Part shown: positions 1-8,478 of the stretch, piece by piece
Layout: each line of letters begins with the position of its first letter
How positions within the stretch are numbered: position 1 is the stretch's first letter
Source: Deltaproteobacteria bacterium
GTDB lineage: Bacteria; Desulfobacterota; Desulfobacteria; Desulfobacterales; SURF-15
Assembly: GCA_019309565.1 (NCBI GenBank)
Contig: JAFDFZ010000022.1
Span: 1 to 50,222, forward strand
Reading direction: 5' to 3'
Length of the DNA stretch: 50,222 bases
Translations under genes and position numbers: made by a program
Notes under the pieces: model-generated
Told to the model about the DNA's origin: nothing
The model's input: the letters and a program-made list of their open reading frames with translations, nothing else
Databases searched by the model: none

Positions 1-2
1 AG

Positions 3-161
3 ACAACTGTGCCTTTTGGGTTGTTTTAAAACAACGGGGTTTAGTTCACTTAAGCTCACCCCGTAGTTGCCTAAATTACATAGTAAAATGACCCGTATAC
101 ACAATTTAATTTATCGATACATAACAACTGCGCCTTTTGAGTAGTTTTGCAACAACGGGGC
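3..161. repeat. Dispersed intergenic repeat, units A and B
   Basis: Two direct copies of a roughly 37-bp unit A lie at about 3-40 and 124-161. Read on the plus strand, each runs from CAACTGYGCCTTTT to AACAACGGGG. A third copy, in the opposite orientation, is at 44015-44050. Between the first two lies unit B (59-103), which begins CCCCGTAGTTGC and recurs in the same orientation at 44119-44162. I see no open frame here and do not recognise the family. The copies differ by scattered substitutions, so they are not fresh duplications. Confidence 0.75.
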
Positions 162-169
162 TCACTTCA

Positions 170-254
170 AACTTTAGTTCACTATTAACCCCCCTACTAA
201 CAACGTGTAATTCAATAACGACAACAAATTGTCGATCTGAGGTTGATAAGCGCC
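170..254 (-). repeat. Dispersed intergenic repeat, unit C (copy 1)
   Basis: On the minus strand this roughly 85-bp unit begins GGCGCTTA and contains the hairpin ATCGACAATTTGTTGTCG (arms CGACAA and TTGTCG). It ends TGAACTAAAGTT. A diverged second copy lies on the plus strand at 6379-6460. This copy abuts unit A and sits just beyond the stop codon of the gamma-glutamyltransferase gene. The function is unknown. Confidence 0.75.
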
Positions 255-263
255 TAATATTCA

Positions 264-1847
264 TCAGAATCCCACGGCGCAGCCGTCTTTGCGGTGGTCT
301 GAGCCGCAAACATACCCTCCGTCCAAGGCATAGATCAATTGTGCCCCTCCAAATAAGGACATAGATTCATCCGTAATTAGCTCATGCCCCAGGGCTTTTA
401 GAGTCTCAAGCGTTTTTTTTGGAAAACCCGGCTCTATGGCAAGCCGGTTATCATCCGATGTCAGATGCCAGCGTGGAGCGTCGGAAGCTGTCTGCGGATT
501 CTGTCTATAATCAAAGATACGTATCATCATTTGAACATGCCCTTGAGCCTGCATATGCCCTCCCATTACTCCAAAACTCATCACCGGTACCCCGTTTTTC
601 GTAACGAATCCAGGTATGATGGTATGATAAGGGCGCTTGTTTCCATCCACCTGATTGGGGTGCCCCCTTTGTATCGTAAATCCTGCAGCCCGATTTTGCA
701 AACTGATACCGGTGCCAGGAATGGTGATGCCGGAGCCAAACCCCATATAATTGGACTGAATGAAGGAAACCATCATTCCATCGGCATCCGCAGCGGCCAA
801 ATAGACGGTGCCTTTTTCATGAGGTATCCCGGTATTCGGAAACCTGGCAGCGTTCATATCAATGCAACGGGCCCTTTCGGCCAAATAGGCCGGCGCCAGA
901 AGAGCTTCGGGTTTCACGGCCATCCATTGCGGATCTGCCACATGCTGTTTTACATCGGCGAATGCCAATTTCATGGCCTCGATTTGCAAGTGGAGTGCTT
1001 CAACGGAATCCACCTGGTAATCGGATAAATCAAACTGTTCCAATATTCCCAGCGCAATCAGCGCTGCTATGCCCTGTCCGTTGGGAGGAATCTCATGCAA
1101 GGTATAGCCACGGTATTTCTGGGAAATGGGATCCACCCACTGTGCGCTGTGTGTTGCTAGGTCATCAAGGGTCAAAGCGCCTGCCTGTTGTTTTGAGCAT
1201 GCTACGATTTGCTCGGCCAGCTTGCCGCGATAAAAAGATTCGCCATTGGTGCGCGCAATTTCCTGCAATGTGTTTGCCTGGTCCTTGCATTGGAATCGCT
1301 CTCCTGCCATGGGGGCGCGGCCATTCGGAAGAAATGTCCTTCCGAAATCGGGATACGCTTTGAATCGAATTTCCGCGCTCTTCCATCGAGCGGCGGTAAT
1401 CGGAGAAACCGGGAAGCCGTCCGATGCATAAGCTATGGCCGGTTCAAATAAAGCTTCAAAGGGAAGCCTGCCGAACCGTTCAGACAGTGCCACCCATACG
1501 GAAACGGCACCGGGTACGGTAACGGAGTCCCATCCCGTTTGCGGCATCCTCAGCAGATGCGCAAATCTTTCGTAGTGCCAGCTTTTCGGTGAGCGACCGG
1601 AACCATTGATGCCGTGCAATTGAGCACCGTCCCAGACAATGGCGAAAGCGTCGCTGCCGATGCCGTTGCTTGTCGGTTCAACGACCGTAAGCGTAATGGC
1701 ACAAGCCAGGGCGGCATCCACTGCGTTGCCCCCTTTCAATAGCATCCTTAAACCGGCCTGGGCGGCTAGCGGCTGGGAGGTAGCCACTACGTTGCTGGCC
1801 ATAACAGGCATTCTTTGCGATGGATACGGAAAGTCATACGTCAACAT
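264..1847 (-). CDS. ggt: Gamma-glutamyltransferase family protein
   Basis: This 527-residue protein is an Ntn-hydrolase of the gamma-glutamyltranspeptidase family. Such enzymes cleave or transfer gamma-glutamyl groups, as in glutathione breakdown, or act as related acylases. The N-terminal half has the family pattern (GGNAVDAALA near residue 39, then SNGIGSDAF near 60). The autocleavage and nucleophile threonine is T347 in EKGTVYL, and the C-terminus ends in the usual RKDGCAVGF. I see no signal peptide, so a cytoplasmic location is inferred, unlike the periplasmic E. coli enzyme. Length is normal. It stands alone, about 170 bp downstream of the sigma-54 activator gene, with repeats beyond its stop. 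Substrate specificity cannot be read from the sequence; gamma-glutamyl hydrolase or acylase activity is possible. Confidence 0.9.
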   Translation of the reverse strand: MLTYDFPYPSQRMPVMASNVVATSQPLAAQAGLRMLLKGGNAVDAALACAITLTVVEPTSNGIGSDAFAIVWDGAQLHGINGSGRSPKSWHYERFAHLLRMPQTGWDSVTVPGAVSVWVALSERFGRLPFEALFEPAIAYASDGFPVSPITAARWKSAEIRFKAYPDFGRTFLPNGRAPMAGERFQCKDQANTLQEIARTNGESFYRGKLAEQIVACSKQQAGALTLDDLATHSAQWVDPISQKYRGYTLHEIPPNGQGIAALIALGILEQFDLSDYQVDSVEALHLQIEAMKLAFADVKQHVADPQWMAVKPEALLAPAYLAERARCIDMNAARFPNTGIPHEKGTVYLAAADADGMMVSFIQSNYMGFGSGITIPGTGISLQNRAAGFTIQRGHPNQVDGNKRPYHTIIPGFVTKNGVPVMSFGVMGGHMQAQGHVQMMIRIFDYRQNPQTASDAPRWHLTSDDNRLAIEPGFPKKTLETLKALGHELITDESMSLFGGAQLIYALDGGYVCGSDHRKDGCAVGF

Positions 1848-2015
1848 ATTGTTTTCTCCAGAATGTGTTTTTATTTGATAATCAAATTATGGTTAGAAGC
1901 AGTGATTGTCAATTAGAAATAGGGGGTGAACCGGCAATTCTTTGGTGAACTTCGATGTATAAACATTTTCCCCGTTCTCTCCGAGAATTGCCTGCCGGGA
2001 AACTTAAAGCTATGT

Positions 2016-3530
2016 TTATACTTCCTGAATTTGGTATTTGGATATCAAGCTGGACAGATAGGTTCTTTGAATTCCCATAATTCTTGCGGCTTTGCTTCGA
2101 TTTCCCCCAGTGTATCTCAGGTTTAACTTGATGAACTCTTTTTTGAAGCCGTTTATGGCATCTTGGAGCGTCAGTCCCACCTCAAAGCCCGGAGGATTTG
2201 GATTTGAATTAAATATAGGAAGATCCTCAGGCAGAATTTCTCTTCCGTTGCCCAGCACCACAGCACGTTCAAGGGCATTCTTAAGCTCCCTGACATTTCC
2301 GGGCCAGTGATATTGCATCATCTTTTCAAGTGCTTTCGGGGATATAGGCAACCTTGACAGGCCTTTTTCCTTTTTGAATTTATCCAGGAAATATTCCGCC
2401 AGCAACGGAATATCCTCCTTTCTTTCTCGTAACGACGGCATACGTATCTGGACAACATTTAGTCGATAGTAAAGATCTTCGCGGAACCTGCCTTCTGCAA
2501 CTTCTTTAGCGATATCTTTATTGGTAGCCGCGATTACCCTGACATCTACATGAATAGGAATGTTTCCGCCGATCCTATGGAAAACCTCCTCCTGCAGCAC
2601 ACGAAGGAATTTAGCCTGCATACTTAGGCTCATCTCCCCGATCTCATCGAGAAAAATGGTGCCTTTATCCGCCAGTTCGAACTTACCGATTTTTCTATCT
2701 AATGCTCCTGTAAATGCGCCCTTTTCGTGTCCGAACAACTCATCTTCCAGTAAAGACTCCGGTATAGCCGCGCAGTTGAGGATGACCAGCGGTTCGTCTC
2801 TTCGATTTCCCGCCCGATGAATCAACCTTGCCAGCAATTCTTTTCCGGTACCGCTTTCCCCCACGATCAGAGTATTTGTTTTGGAGTTGGCAACCTTAAA
2901 CGCATCGGTTATTACTTTGCGAAGCGCTATGCAATCTCCAATGATTTGATGCTGAGATCCCAGGGCTTCCTTTAGGCTTTTGTTTTCCTTTTTTACGCGT
3001 GCGATTTTACGGGCACTTTTGATCGCCAGTGCGGCCAGTTCTGCAAAAACAGCCAGCAGCTTTATGTCGGTGTCTTTAATGGCGCTGCCGTCTGTTTTAT
3101 CTATAATCTCAACTACTCCGATAATTTCACCATCGATTTTCATTGGCACACAGACAATGGATTTCGTTGAAAAACCAATGGATTCGCTTATTTCTTTATA
3201 CCATCTTGGATCTTTTGAAACATCAGGTATCAGAAGCGGCTCCCCTGTGACCGCAACATGTCCGGCAATGCCCTGGCCCAGCTCGATTTCAAATTTTTTC
3301 ACATCGTCTTTCTTATCCCCGGTGGCTACCTTGAAGTACAAGCGCTTTGTCTTTTGGTCCACAAGCAGCAGTGAGCTTGCCTTCGCCCTCATCATTCGGG
3401 TGGCCGTCTCAATGATCAATTCAAGCAATTGATCCAGATCTTCAACCGATGTGACCCAGGTGGATATCTCTTTAAACTGGGTGATGGAAAAATCGGTGGG
3501 TTGTTTATCCGTAACCATCTGTTTTTTCAT
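2016..3530 (-). CDS. GAF domain sigma-54-dependent transcriptional activator
   Basis: A 504-residue bacterial enhancer-binding protein. An N-terminal GAF sensor domain (about residues 28-175) is followed by a short coiled linker. The AAA+ domain has Walker A GESGTGKE (224-231), the sigma-54 contact loop GAFTGA (271-276) and Walker B IFLDEI (292-297). A Fis-type helix-turn-helix ends the protein (about 465-500, NRSKAARIMGIQRTYL). All parts needed to remodel RNA polymerase-sigma-54 are intact. There is no receiver domain, so the GAF domain presumably senses a small ligand directly; the ligand is not identifiable. It lies upstream of ggt on the same strand, but the intergenic distance gives no proof of co-regulation. 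Confidence 0.93.
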   Translation of the reverse strand: MKKQMVTDKQPTDFSITQFKEISTWVTSVEDLDQLLELIIETATRMMRAKASSLLLVDQKTKRLYFKVATGDKKDDVKKFEIELGQGIAGHVAVTGEPLLIPDVSKDPRWYKEISESIGFSTKSIVCVPMKIDGEIIGVVEIIDKTDGSAIKDTDIKLLAVFAELAALAIKSARKIARVKKENKSLKEALGSQHQIIGDCIALRKVITDAFKVANSKTNTLIVGESGTGKELLARLIHRAGNRRDEPLVILNCAAIPESLLEDELFGHEKGAFTGALDRKIGKFELADKGTIFLDEIGEMSLSMQAKFLRVLQEEVFHRIGGNIPIHVDVRVIAATNKDIAKEVAEGRFREDLYYRLNVVQIRMPSLRERKEDIPLLAEYFLDKFKKEKGLSRLPISPKALEKMMQYHWPGNVRELKNALERAVVLGNGREILPEDLPIFNSNPNPPGFEVGLTLQDAINGFKKEFIKLNLRYTGGNRSKAARIMGIQRTYLSSLISKYQIQEV

Positions 3531-3653
3531 AAGATAATTGGCGAATTAAAATTAATGCAATGCATATGGATTGCCCCAACGACTCTACGTCCGCCCTGCT
3601 AAACGAGGTACTGCTTGAGGAAGCAGAACATACCTTGTTTGGCATTCGCTGCT

Positions 3654-3998
3654 TTAATCCGCTATGATGCTTAGGCCTAACAGGTAATGTCCGTTAAACC
3701 GGCCGTTTTCATCCCTGGTGATATACTGGATTTTTGTGTTAAACACTCTTGTGGGATTCAAGTCATCTTCAGAATAATACTTCATATTCAATACGTCACC
3801 GACTTGAATCCAGTTTAGAATATCTGAATCCTCTTTCACCAAGGCGAACATGGATTCCGGGGATCTGCTCCAGAGCCGCGACTGGTATAACAGGTTGGCA
3901 CCATTAACGAAAAATTCAACGCAGTAAAAATGATTCCCCGCCACAGTGCTGGCCTCTATGCAAGGTTGCGGATTACTTATGGCAAGTTGCTGCTTCAT
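3654..3998 (-). CDS. Small PilZ-like protein
   Basis: A 114-residue soluble protein without signal peptide or membrane segment. Its C-terminal half (VGDVLNMKYYS near residue 67, then ITRDENGRFNGHYLLGL) resembles the short beta-barrel proteins of deltaproteobacteria that are often annotated PilZ-like. I do not see a full c-di-GMP-binding RxxxR plus D/NxSxxG signature, so nucleotide binding is doubtful. It is separated by about 120 bp from the sigma-54 activator and by decayed sequence on the other side. The ribosome-binding site is weak (GGAAACGG about 15 bases upstream). The protein looks real but its function is unassigned. Confidence 0.6.
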   Translation of the reverse strand: MKQQLAISNPQPCIEASTVAGNHFYCVEFFVNGANLLYQSRLWSRSPESMFALVKEDSDILNWIQVGDVLNMKYYSEDDLNPTRVFNTKIQYITRDENGRFNGHYLLGLSIIAD

Positions 3999-4235
3999 TT
4001 TATCATGATCCGTTTCCTAAAAGCAGGGTCTTTTTATTAAGCATCTGGTTTATCTGAAAAAAACATAATAAAACCGGGAAAACACATATTCTCGACAACC
4101 GCATCAAACTTGGCCTTTCAATTTTAAAGACAGTTTTGCAATAACTATGCCTATAGATCGGATTATTTTTCTTAACACTTTAGAAAATAGTTCCATCTCT
4201 TTCATTTATGAACAGAAACAGCGAATACATTCCCC

Positions 4236-4397
4236 TTAAGCTTGTAGGGACGAATTGGGTTTCACCATGGAGGTACGGTCCAACAAGGCAAAGATCCCGC
4301 TTATCTGAGCTGCTGGATCTTTAATTGTTATTTTAAGCAACGGTTGAGGATGAACTGTTATATTTTTTGAAAAAGATATGTGCTTTGGAAAAACCAC
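4236..4397 (-). pseudogene. Possible small ORF or decayed coding remnant
   Basis: One minus-strand frame stays open for about 59 codons and could start at a GTG (4395-4397), giving 53 residues. It ends with a coding-looking stretch (ISGIFALLDRTSMVKPN) and a TAA at 4236. No good ribosome-binding site precedes the GTG, and an in-frame stop lies just upstream. It sits in the otherwise empty interval 3999-4588, next to a clear gene remnant, so the decayed 3' part of a lost gene is as likely as a real small protein. I do not recognise the family. The rest of 3999-4588 shows nothing I can support. Confidence 0.2.
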
Positions 4398-4588
4398 GGA
4401 CCGATCGGATTAATTTCATATGGCTAAATTGATACAGTGTTTTTGAAATTAGATGTACAAAAAAATGAACACTATTGGGTAGCGGAAACCTATGGAGACA
4501 GCGCACATGAAAGCAAAGTTTTCTGGCAGCCGCCCTTGATCATAGGAAAATATCAAAAAGGATTGGCAATGTTTTAAAATTTTTCCCT

Positions 4589-4669
4589 TCAGAGCAGACC
4601 GCAGGTCAAGCCTCCATCGACACAGATCAGCTGACCGGTAATGCATGCCACTTTGTTTTTAAGCCTCAT
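4589..4669 (-). pseudogene. Short-chain dehydrogenase remnant, internal deletion
   Basis: A 26-codon frame with a good ribosome-binding site (GGAG, 11 to 14 bases upstream) starts MRLKNKVACITG, the usual first strand of an SDR enzyme. It then runs directly into QLICVDGGLTC, the usual last strand of the same family, and stops. An intact SDR has about 225 more residues between these points, including the glycine-rich loop and the YxxxK active site, all absent here. The junction falls on ITG, a tripeptide that occurs at both sites in SDR enzymes. Recombination between two short matching sequences during one in-frame deletion would explain it. The product cannot be an enzyme. It lies just beyond the tRNA terminator. 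Confidence 0.75.
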
Positions 4670-4698
4670 GTTCTCTTCTCCTTCATTTTTCTCCTATG

Positions 4699-4739
4699 AA
4701 AAAAGGGCCCGCAGGTGATCGCTTTCCTTGCTGGCCCTT
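4699..4739 (-). terminator. Intrinsic terminator of the pgsA-tRNA transcript
   Basis: On the minus strand AAGGGCC pairs with GGGCCCTT across a 21-base loop and is followed by a run of T. It lies directly after tRNA-Cys and would end the transcript that carries pgsA, tRNA-Gly and tRNA-Cys. Confidence 0.75.
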
Positions 4740-4749
4740 GATTTTATTG

Positions 4750-4824
4750 TGGAGGCGGCAATCGGAGTCGAACCGATGATTCGCGGTTTTGCAGACCGCT
4801 GCCTTACCACTTGGCTATGCCGCC
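4750..4824 (-). tRNA. tRNA-Cys (GCA)
   Basis: A 75-base cloverleaf on the minus strand. The acceptor stem is GGCGGC/GCCGCC, the anticodon is GCA in the loop TCTGCAAA, and the T arm contains GGTTCGACTCC. The discriminator is T and the 3' CCA is encoded. It is second in a pair with tRNA-Gly, 6 bases apart, so the two are probably cut from one precursor. Confidence 0.96.
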
Positions 4825-4830
4825 ATCGAA

Positions 4831-4905
4831 TGGAGCGGGAAACGGGATTTGAACCCGCGACTTCGACCTTGGCAAGGTCGCACTCTACCACTGAGTTATT
4901 CCCGC
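4831..4905 (-). tRNA. tRNA-Gly (GCC)
   Basis: A 75-base cloverleaf on the minus strand. The acceptor stem is GCGGGAA/TTCCCGC, the anticodon is GCC, the T arm contains GGTTCAAATCC, and CCA is encoded. It lies 48 bases after the pgsA stop codon and immediately before tRNA-Cys. Confidence 0.96.
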
Positions 4906-4953
4906 ATATTATTTTTTTACCTCAATGTTCATGATTTTGTCAATAAAAAATTA

Positions 4954-5532
4954 TCAATGATATAGATGTCTCCTGAAACGAAAAAAATAATCGATCCCGG
5001 ACCAAACGGTAAACACAAGCGCAGCCCACAGCAGAATGGAGCCCACTGCATGAACGTTGATTCCCCATAACGGATAATGAATAAGCAAAGGAATTATAGC
5101 GCCCACCTGGAATCCGGTCTTGTATTTACCCAGAGGGGATGATGCCACATCGCCTCCTTTCTCGACGACGATATTGCGAAGGCCGGTGATGGCAATCTCT
5201 CGTCCAATGATCACACAGGCGATCCATCCTTGAATCCAGCCGTGAGATGTCAGCATGATAAAAGCGGAAGAAACCAGAAGCTTATCCGCTATCGGATCCA
5301 TGATTTTTCCAAAATCCGACACAAGTCCTCTGCGCCTCGCATAAAACCCATCCAGATAATCGGTAATAGCAGCGAGGCTGAATATGATGGCAGAAATAAA
5401 TGTGGTGTATTTATTGGGAGACAGCAGTAAAATTACAATGGCCGGAATAACAACGATACGGTAAAGCGTTAAACTGTTGGGGTGGCTGAGATCTTTTCGT
5501 ATTTTCCTGTTTAGGAACATCGACATGTACAC
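4954..5532 (-). CDS. pgsA: CDP-diacylglycerol-glycerol-3-phosphate phosphatidyltransferase
   Basis: A 192-residue integral membrane enzyme that makes phosphatidylglycerol phosphate from CDP-diacylglycerol and glycerol-3-phosphate. The CDP-alcohol phosphotransferase signature DG-x2-AR-x8-G-x3-D-x3-D is complete at residues 61-83. Hydrophobic segments flank it, and length is normal. Several ATG codons occur within the first five residues, so the exact start is uncertain by a few codons. It precedes tRNA-Gly and tRNA-Cys on the same strand, a common arrangement in this group. Confidence 0.95.
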   Translation of the reverse strand: MYMSMFLNRKIRKDLSHPNSLTLYRIVVIPAIVILLLSPNKYTTFISAIIFSLAAITDYLDGFYARRRGLVSDFGKIMDPIADKLLVSSAFIMLTSHGWIQGWIACVIIGREIAITGLRNIVVEKGGDVASSPLGKYKTGFQVGAIIPLLIHYPLWGINVHAVGSILLWAALVFTVWSGIDYFFRFRRHLYH

Positions 5533-5587
5533 GCTAACTTGATTCTAAACTCGTCTGTATCCGCCCGGTGTCACCGGAAAATGGCCT

Positions 5588-5854
5588 TTAGGACGTCTGG
5601 CCGGATCGGGATGCAAGATATTTGTCGCGGCATTCCCGGCTGCAAAACAACAAATTCTGATTTTTCAGCTTCAGGTGAACGCCGTTGTTTTTAGGGAAAT
5701 AGGCGCCACAGAACGGATCTTTGACCATCACATCATCGACACGTTTAACAGCCTTTCCCTGCTGCATGGGTTTTGTCCTTCCATGAGAGGCCATCCATGA
5801 CTTCAGGTATCGATAACAAATATACAGGATTCCAAATAGAATTAAAAGGCGCAT
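5588..5854 (-). CDS. PP0621-like small membrane-anchored metal-knuckle protein
   Basis: An 88-residue protein. One N-terminal membrane helix (about residues 2-17) is followed by a basic stretch and a small C-terminal cysteine domain with DPFCGAYF (near 48) and FCSRECRDKY (near 71). The spacing resembles YHS/TRASH-type zinc or copper knuckles and the PP0621 family often found in proteobacteria. Its 5' end overlaps folK by 13 bases, so it is probably translated with folK. Metal binding is inferred from the cysteines only; the cellular role is unknown. Confidence 0.75.
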   Translation of the reverse strand: MRLLILFGILYICYRYLKSWMASHGRTKPMQQGKAVKRVDDVMVKDPFCGAYFPKNNGVHLKLKNQNLLFCSRECRDKYLASRSGQTS

Positions 5855-6366
5855 AAACAGGCAACAACCCTTTGAGTGTCCGCATCCAGCCCGTCCAGTA
5901 ATGTCTGAACCGTTTTTTTTAAAACGGGATGAACAATCTTGGAATCTATATCACAAATGGGCTTCAACACAAAGCGCCTTTTGTGCATCCGCGGATGAGG
6001 AATAATCAATTCCGAAGATACCAATACCAGATCATCATAAAAGACAATGTCCATATCGAGCACCCGGGGGCCAAATCTTATGGAATCGTGGTTCCGTCCG
6101 GCATCCTTTTCGATCCGCTTCAAGGTATTAAGAAGCGCTTCTGGTGACAGCTCGGTCTTGATTTGAATCACGCAATTCACAAACCAATGCTGATCCGTGT
6201 AATCCACTGGTTCGGTCTTATAAAAAGGTGACTGGTTAAGCAATGTTACTTTTCCGGTATCCGTCAAAGCTGAAATTCCCCGTTGACAGTTGAGCCGTTT
6301 GACCCCAAGGTTTGATCCAACGGAAATATAGACAATATGGGAGGTGTCAGGATAAGAATCGTCCAT
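5842..6366 (-). CDS. folK: 6-hydroxymethyl-dihydropterin pyrophosphokinase
   Basis: This 174-residue cytoplasmic enzyme transfers pyrophosphate from ATP to 6-hydroxymethyl-7,8-dihydropterin in folate synthesis. Family marks are VYISVGSNLG near residue 12, the pterin loop around SPFYKTEPV, and the signature FGPRVLDMDIVFYDD (about 98-112), which holds the magnesium-binding aspartates. Length is typical. It is followed, with overlap, by the small PP0621-like gene and then pgsA. Repeat unit C lies immediately upstream of the start, so its promoter may run through that repeat. Confidence 0.95.
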   Translation of the reverse strand: MDDSYPDTSHIVYISVGSNLGVKRLNCQRGISALTDTGKVTLLNQSPFYKTEPVDYTDQHWFVNCVIQIKTELSPEALLNTLKRIEKDAGRNHDSIRFGPRVLDMDIVFYDDLVLVSSELIIPHPRMHKRRFVLKPICDIDSKIVHPVLKKTVQTLLDGLDADTQRVVACLCAF

Positions 6367-6378
6367 TTCAACGTATCA

Positions 6379-6460
6379 GGCGCTTAGAAACATCATATCG
6401 ACAATTTGTTGTCGTTGTTGAATAACATGCTGTGTTAGCAGGGACAAATATTGAACTAAA
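6379..6460 (+). repeat. Dispersed intergenic repeat, unit C (copy 2)
   Basis: This is a diverged copy of the unit at 170-254. It has the same GGCGCTTA start, the same CGACAATTTGTTGTCG hairpin and the same TGAACTAAAGTT end, with about a quarter of positions changed. It occupies much of the gap between folK and the lipoprotein gene. No neighbouring A or B unit is visible here. Confidence 0.7.
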
Positions 6461-6607
6461 GTTAAGGAATTTGATCTATTTTTAATATGAAAGCGAAGCG
6501 ACACCTTAACTTTAGGCGATTAAGATCACTTACAACTGAGTTCTTACTTCAACTGCCCTTAAAGGGACCACTTTTTCCAAGTAAAGTCCAGGAAAAAGCA
6601 CAGGATT

Positions 6608-7057
6608 CTAATAAACAAATTTTACATAGTTTGAATCGGAACTTACAAGCCCTGCCTCGGAATAAACAGTTACCTTATAAATGTAGCGGTATCCCTTGCG
6701 CAGGGTTTCGTTATAGGTAAACGCCTTTTCTTCGGCCGGTAAGCCGGTGATTGAGATATCCGCTACCCGGGTAAACAGCACCGGACATTTTTTGCATTCC
6801 GGCTCTGAAATCGGTAGCTTGGATCGGTACACATAAAATCCTCCTGTGCGCTTTAAACTCGGCACCGTCCATGAAAGGACAAGTTGATCTTCTTGAACCT
6901 GTGCGCTTAAATCTTTGATGGCCGCAGGTGGTTTTTCCCGGGGAGGCATCGGTGGCGCTTTTTTGCCGCATGATAGCAAGAAGAAGACCGGTGCCATAAA
7001 AACCCATAACAGAATCAGGCTATTCAGGCGCAGGTTTTTAAGGCAATTTCCCTTCAT
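6608..7057 (-). CDS. Lipoprotein with a fibronectin type III-like domain
   Basis: A 149-residue predicted lipoprotein. The signal segment ends in the lipobox FLLSC (C30), followed by a proline-rich spacer (KKAPPMPPREKPP) as in small LptM-like outer-membrane lipoproteins. A beta-rich domain (about 47-147) then shows the WTVPS and YIYKVTVYSEAG pattern of fibronectin type III folds. The ATG overlaps the argH stop (ATGA), so it is translationally coupled to arginine genes although it has no evident role in that pathway. The function is unknown; an envelope location is inferred. Confidence 0.75.
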   Translation of the reverse strand: MKGNCLKNLRLNSLILLWVFMAPVFFLLSCGKKAPPMPPREKPPAAIKDLSAQVQEDQLVLSWTVPSLKRTGGFYVYRSKLPISEPECKKCPVLFTRVADISITGLPAEEKAFTYNETLRKGYRYIYKVTVYSEAGLVSSDSNYVKFVY

Positions 7058-8478
7058 CTCATCGACACCGCTTCTTTAGCCCTTAAAAAGGCTGTGCGCT
7101 CACGTGAAAGCTTTTTTCTGGCTTTTGCCATGGCACTTATGACATTTTTCCGTGCCGTTCCACCTGCAGATGTCCTGCGGTTGACCACCTCTTCAGGGGT
7201 CAGAGCCGTGTAAATATCATCTTGAATCAATGTCGTGTGCACCTGCAGCTCTTTTAGGGAAAGTTCATGAATTTCTTTGCCTTTTGAATTCGCATATTCC
7301 ACGATTCTCCCCGCACAGCTATGGGCCTGCCGGAAACTCATGCCACGGGAAACCAAGTAATCGGCCAAATCCGTAGCATTTAAATATCCTGACAGCGTCG
7401 CTTGATACATGGCATGCTTTTTGATGATTAGCCGGGGAAGCATTTTCGTGTATATTTGCAGGCAGGAGTTCAATATGTCCGCTGCTTCGAACAACGGTTG
7501 TTTATCCTCCTGCATGTCCCTGTTATAGGCAAGAGGAAGCGATTTCATCAGGGTCAAAAGAGCCATTAAATTTCCAAATACCTTACCGGATTTTCCGCGA
7601 ACCAGTTCGGGTACGTCGGGATTTTTCTTTTGCGGCATGATACTGCTGCCGGTGGCAAATGCATCGGGAAGTTCGATGAAGCCGAACTCAGAGGAAGACC
7701 ACAAGATAAGTTCTTCAGACAAACGACTTAAGTGAACCATGCACAGGCTGGCGGCAGACAAGAATTCTATGACAAAATCCCTATCGGAAACAGCATCGAT
7801 ACTGTTTTCAGATACCTTTGAAAAGCCAAGAAGCTTTGCCGAATAATTCCTATCGATGGGATACGGGGTGCCGGCCAACGCCGCGCTGCCAAGCGGCATC
7901 ACATCGATTCGCTTCAAAGAATCTTTAAACCGCTGAGCATCTCTAGACAGCATTTCAAAGTAGGCCATAAAATGATGGGAAAGCAGCACCGGTTGGGCGC
8001 GTTGCATGTGGGTGTAGCCGGGAAGAATGGTGTCGATATTCCTCTTTGCCAGCTCCAGGATCACCTGTCTTAGTTCAATGAGTCGTCTGATAATGTTACG
8101 GGTTTCATCCCGTAAAAACATTCGGATATCCAGCGCCACCTGATCGTTTCTGCTTCTGGCAGTATGAAGCTTCTCAGCGGTTTTGCCGACCACTTGAGCA
8201 AGCCTTGTCTCAATATGCATGTGAATATCTTCAAGGCTGTCCGAAAATTCAAAATGCCCCTGCTTGATATCTTTCTTTATTTTTTCAAGGCCCCTTACCA
8301 GGACTTTTGCCTCGCGCTGCGAGATAACCGCAGCCCTTGCCAGCACCCGGCAATGGGCAATACTGCCTTCAACATCGTATGCATACAGCCGCTTATCCAC
8401 ATCGATGGAGCTGGTAAAAGCTTCTACAAGTTTATCTGTGCTTTCTGAAAACCTGCCGTCCCAGAGCTTCTTGGCCAT
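7054..8478 (-). CDS. argH: Argininosuccinate lyase
   Basis: This 474-residue cytosolic enzyme performs the last step of arginine synthesis, splitting argininosuccinate into arginine and fumarate. The fumarase/aspartase superfamily signature [12 protein letters not shown] (near residue 280) carries the catalytic serine loop. The N-terminal WDGRFSES and the HTARSRNDQ motif are also intact. Length is typical. The start codon overlaps the argG stop and the stop overlaps the next lipoprotein start, so the three form a tightly coupled block. Confidence 0.97.
   Translation of the reverse strand: MAKKLWDGRFSESTDKLVEAFTSSIDVDKRLYAYDVEGSIAHCRVLARAAVISQREAKVLVRGLEKIKKDIKQGHFEFSDSLEDIHMHIETRLAQVVGKTAEKLHTARSRNDQVALDIRMFLRDETRNIIRRLIELRQVILELAKRNIDTILPGYTHMQRAQPVLLSHHFMAYFEMLSRDAQRFKDSLKRIDVMPLGSAALAGTPYPIDRNYSAKLLGFSKVSENSIDAVSDRDFVIEFLSAASLCMVHLSRLSEELILWSSSEFGFIELPDAFATGSSIMPQKKNPDVPELVRGKSGKVFGNLMALLTLMKSLPLAYNRDMQEDKQPLFEAADILNSCLQIYTKMLPRLIIKKHAMYQATLSGYLNATDLADYLVSRGMSFRQAHSCAGRIVEYANSKGKEIHELSLKELQVHTTLIQDDIYTALTPEEVVNRRTSAGGTARKNVISAMAKARKKLSRERTAFLRAKEAVSMR

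Noticed and set aside
1..161. CRISPR array or integron attC sites
   Set aside because: The repeats are too few, diverged and irregularly spaced for CRISPR, and lack the attC core sequences.
4449..4646. A 65-residue minus-strand frame
   Set aside because: It overlaps the SDR remnant in another frame. The remnant explains the sequence and has the ribosome-binding site.
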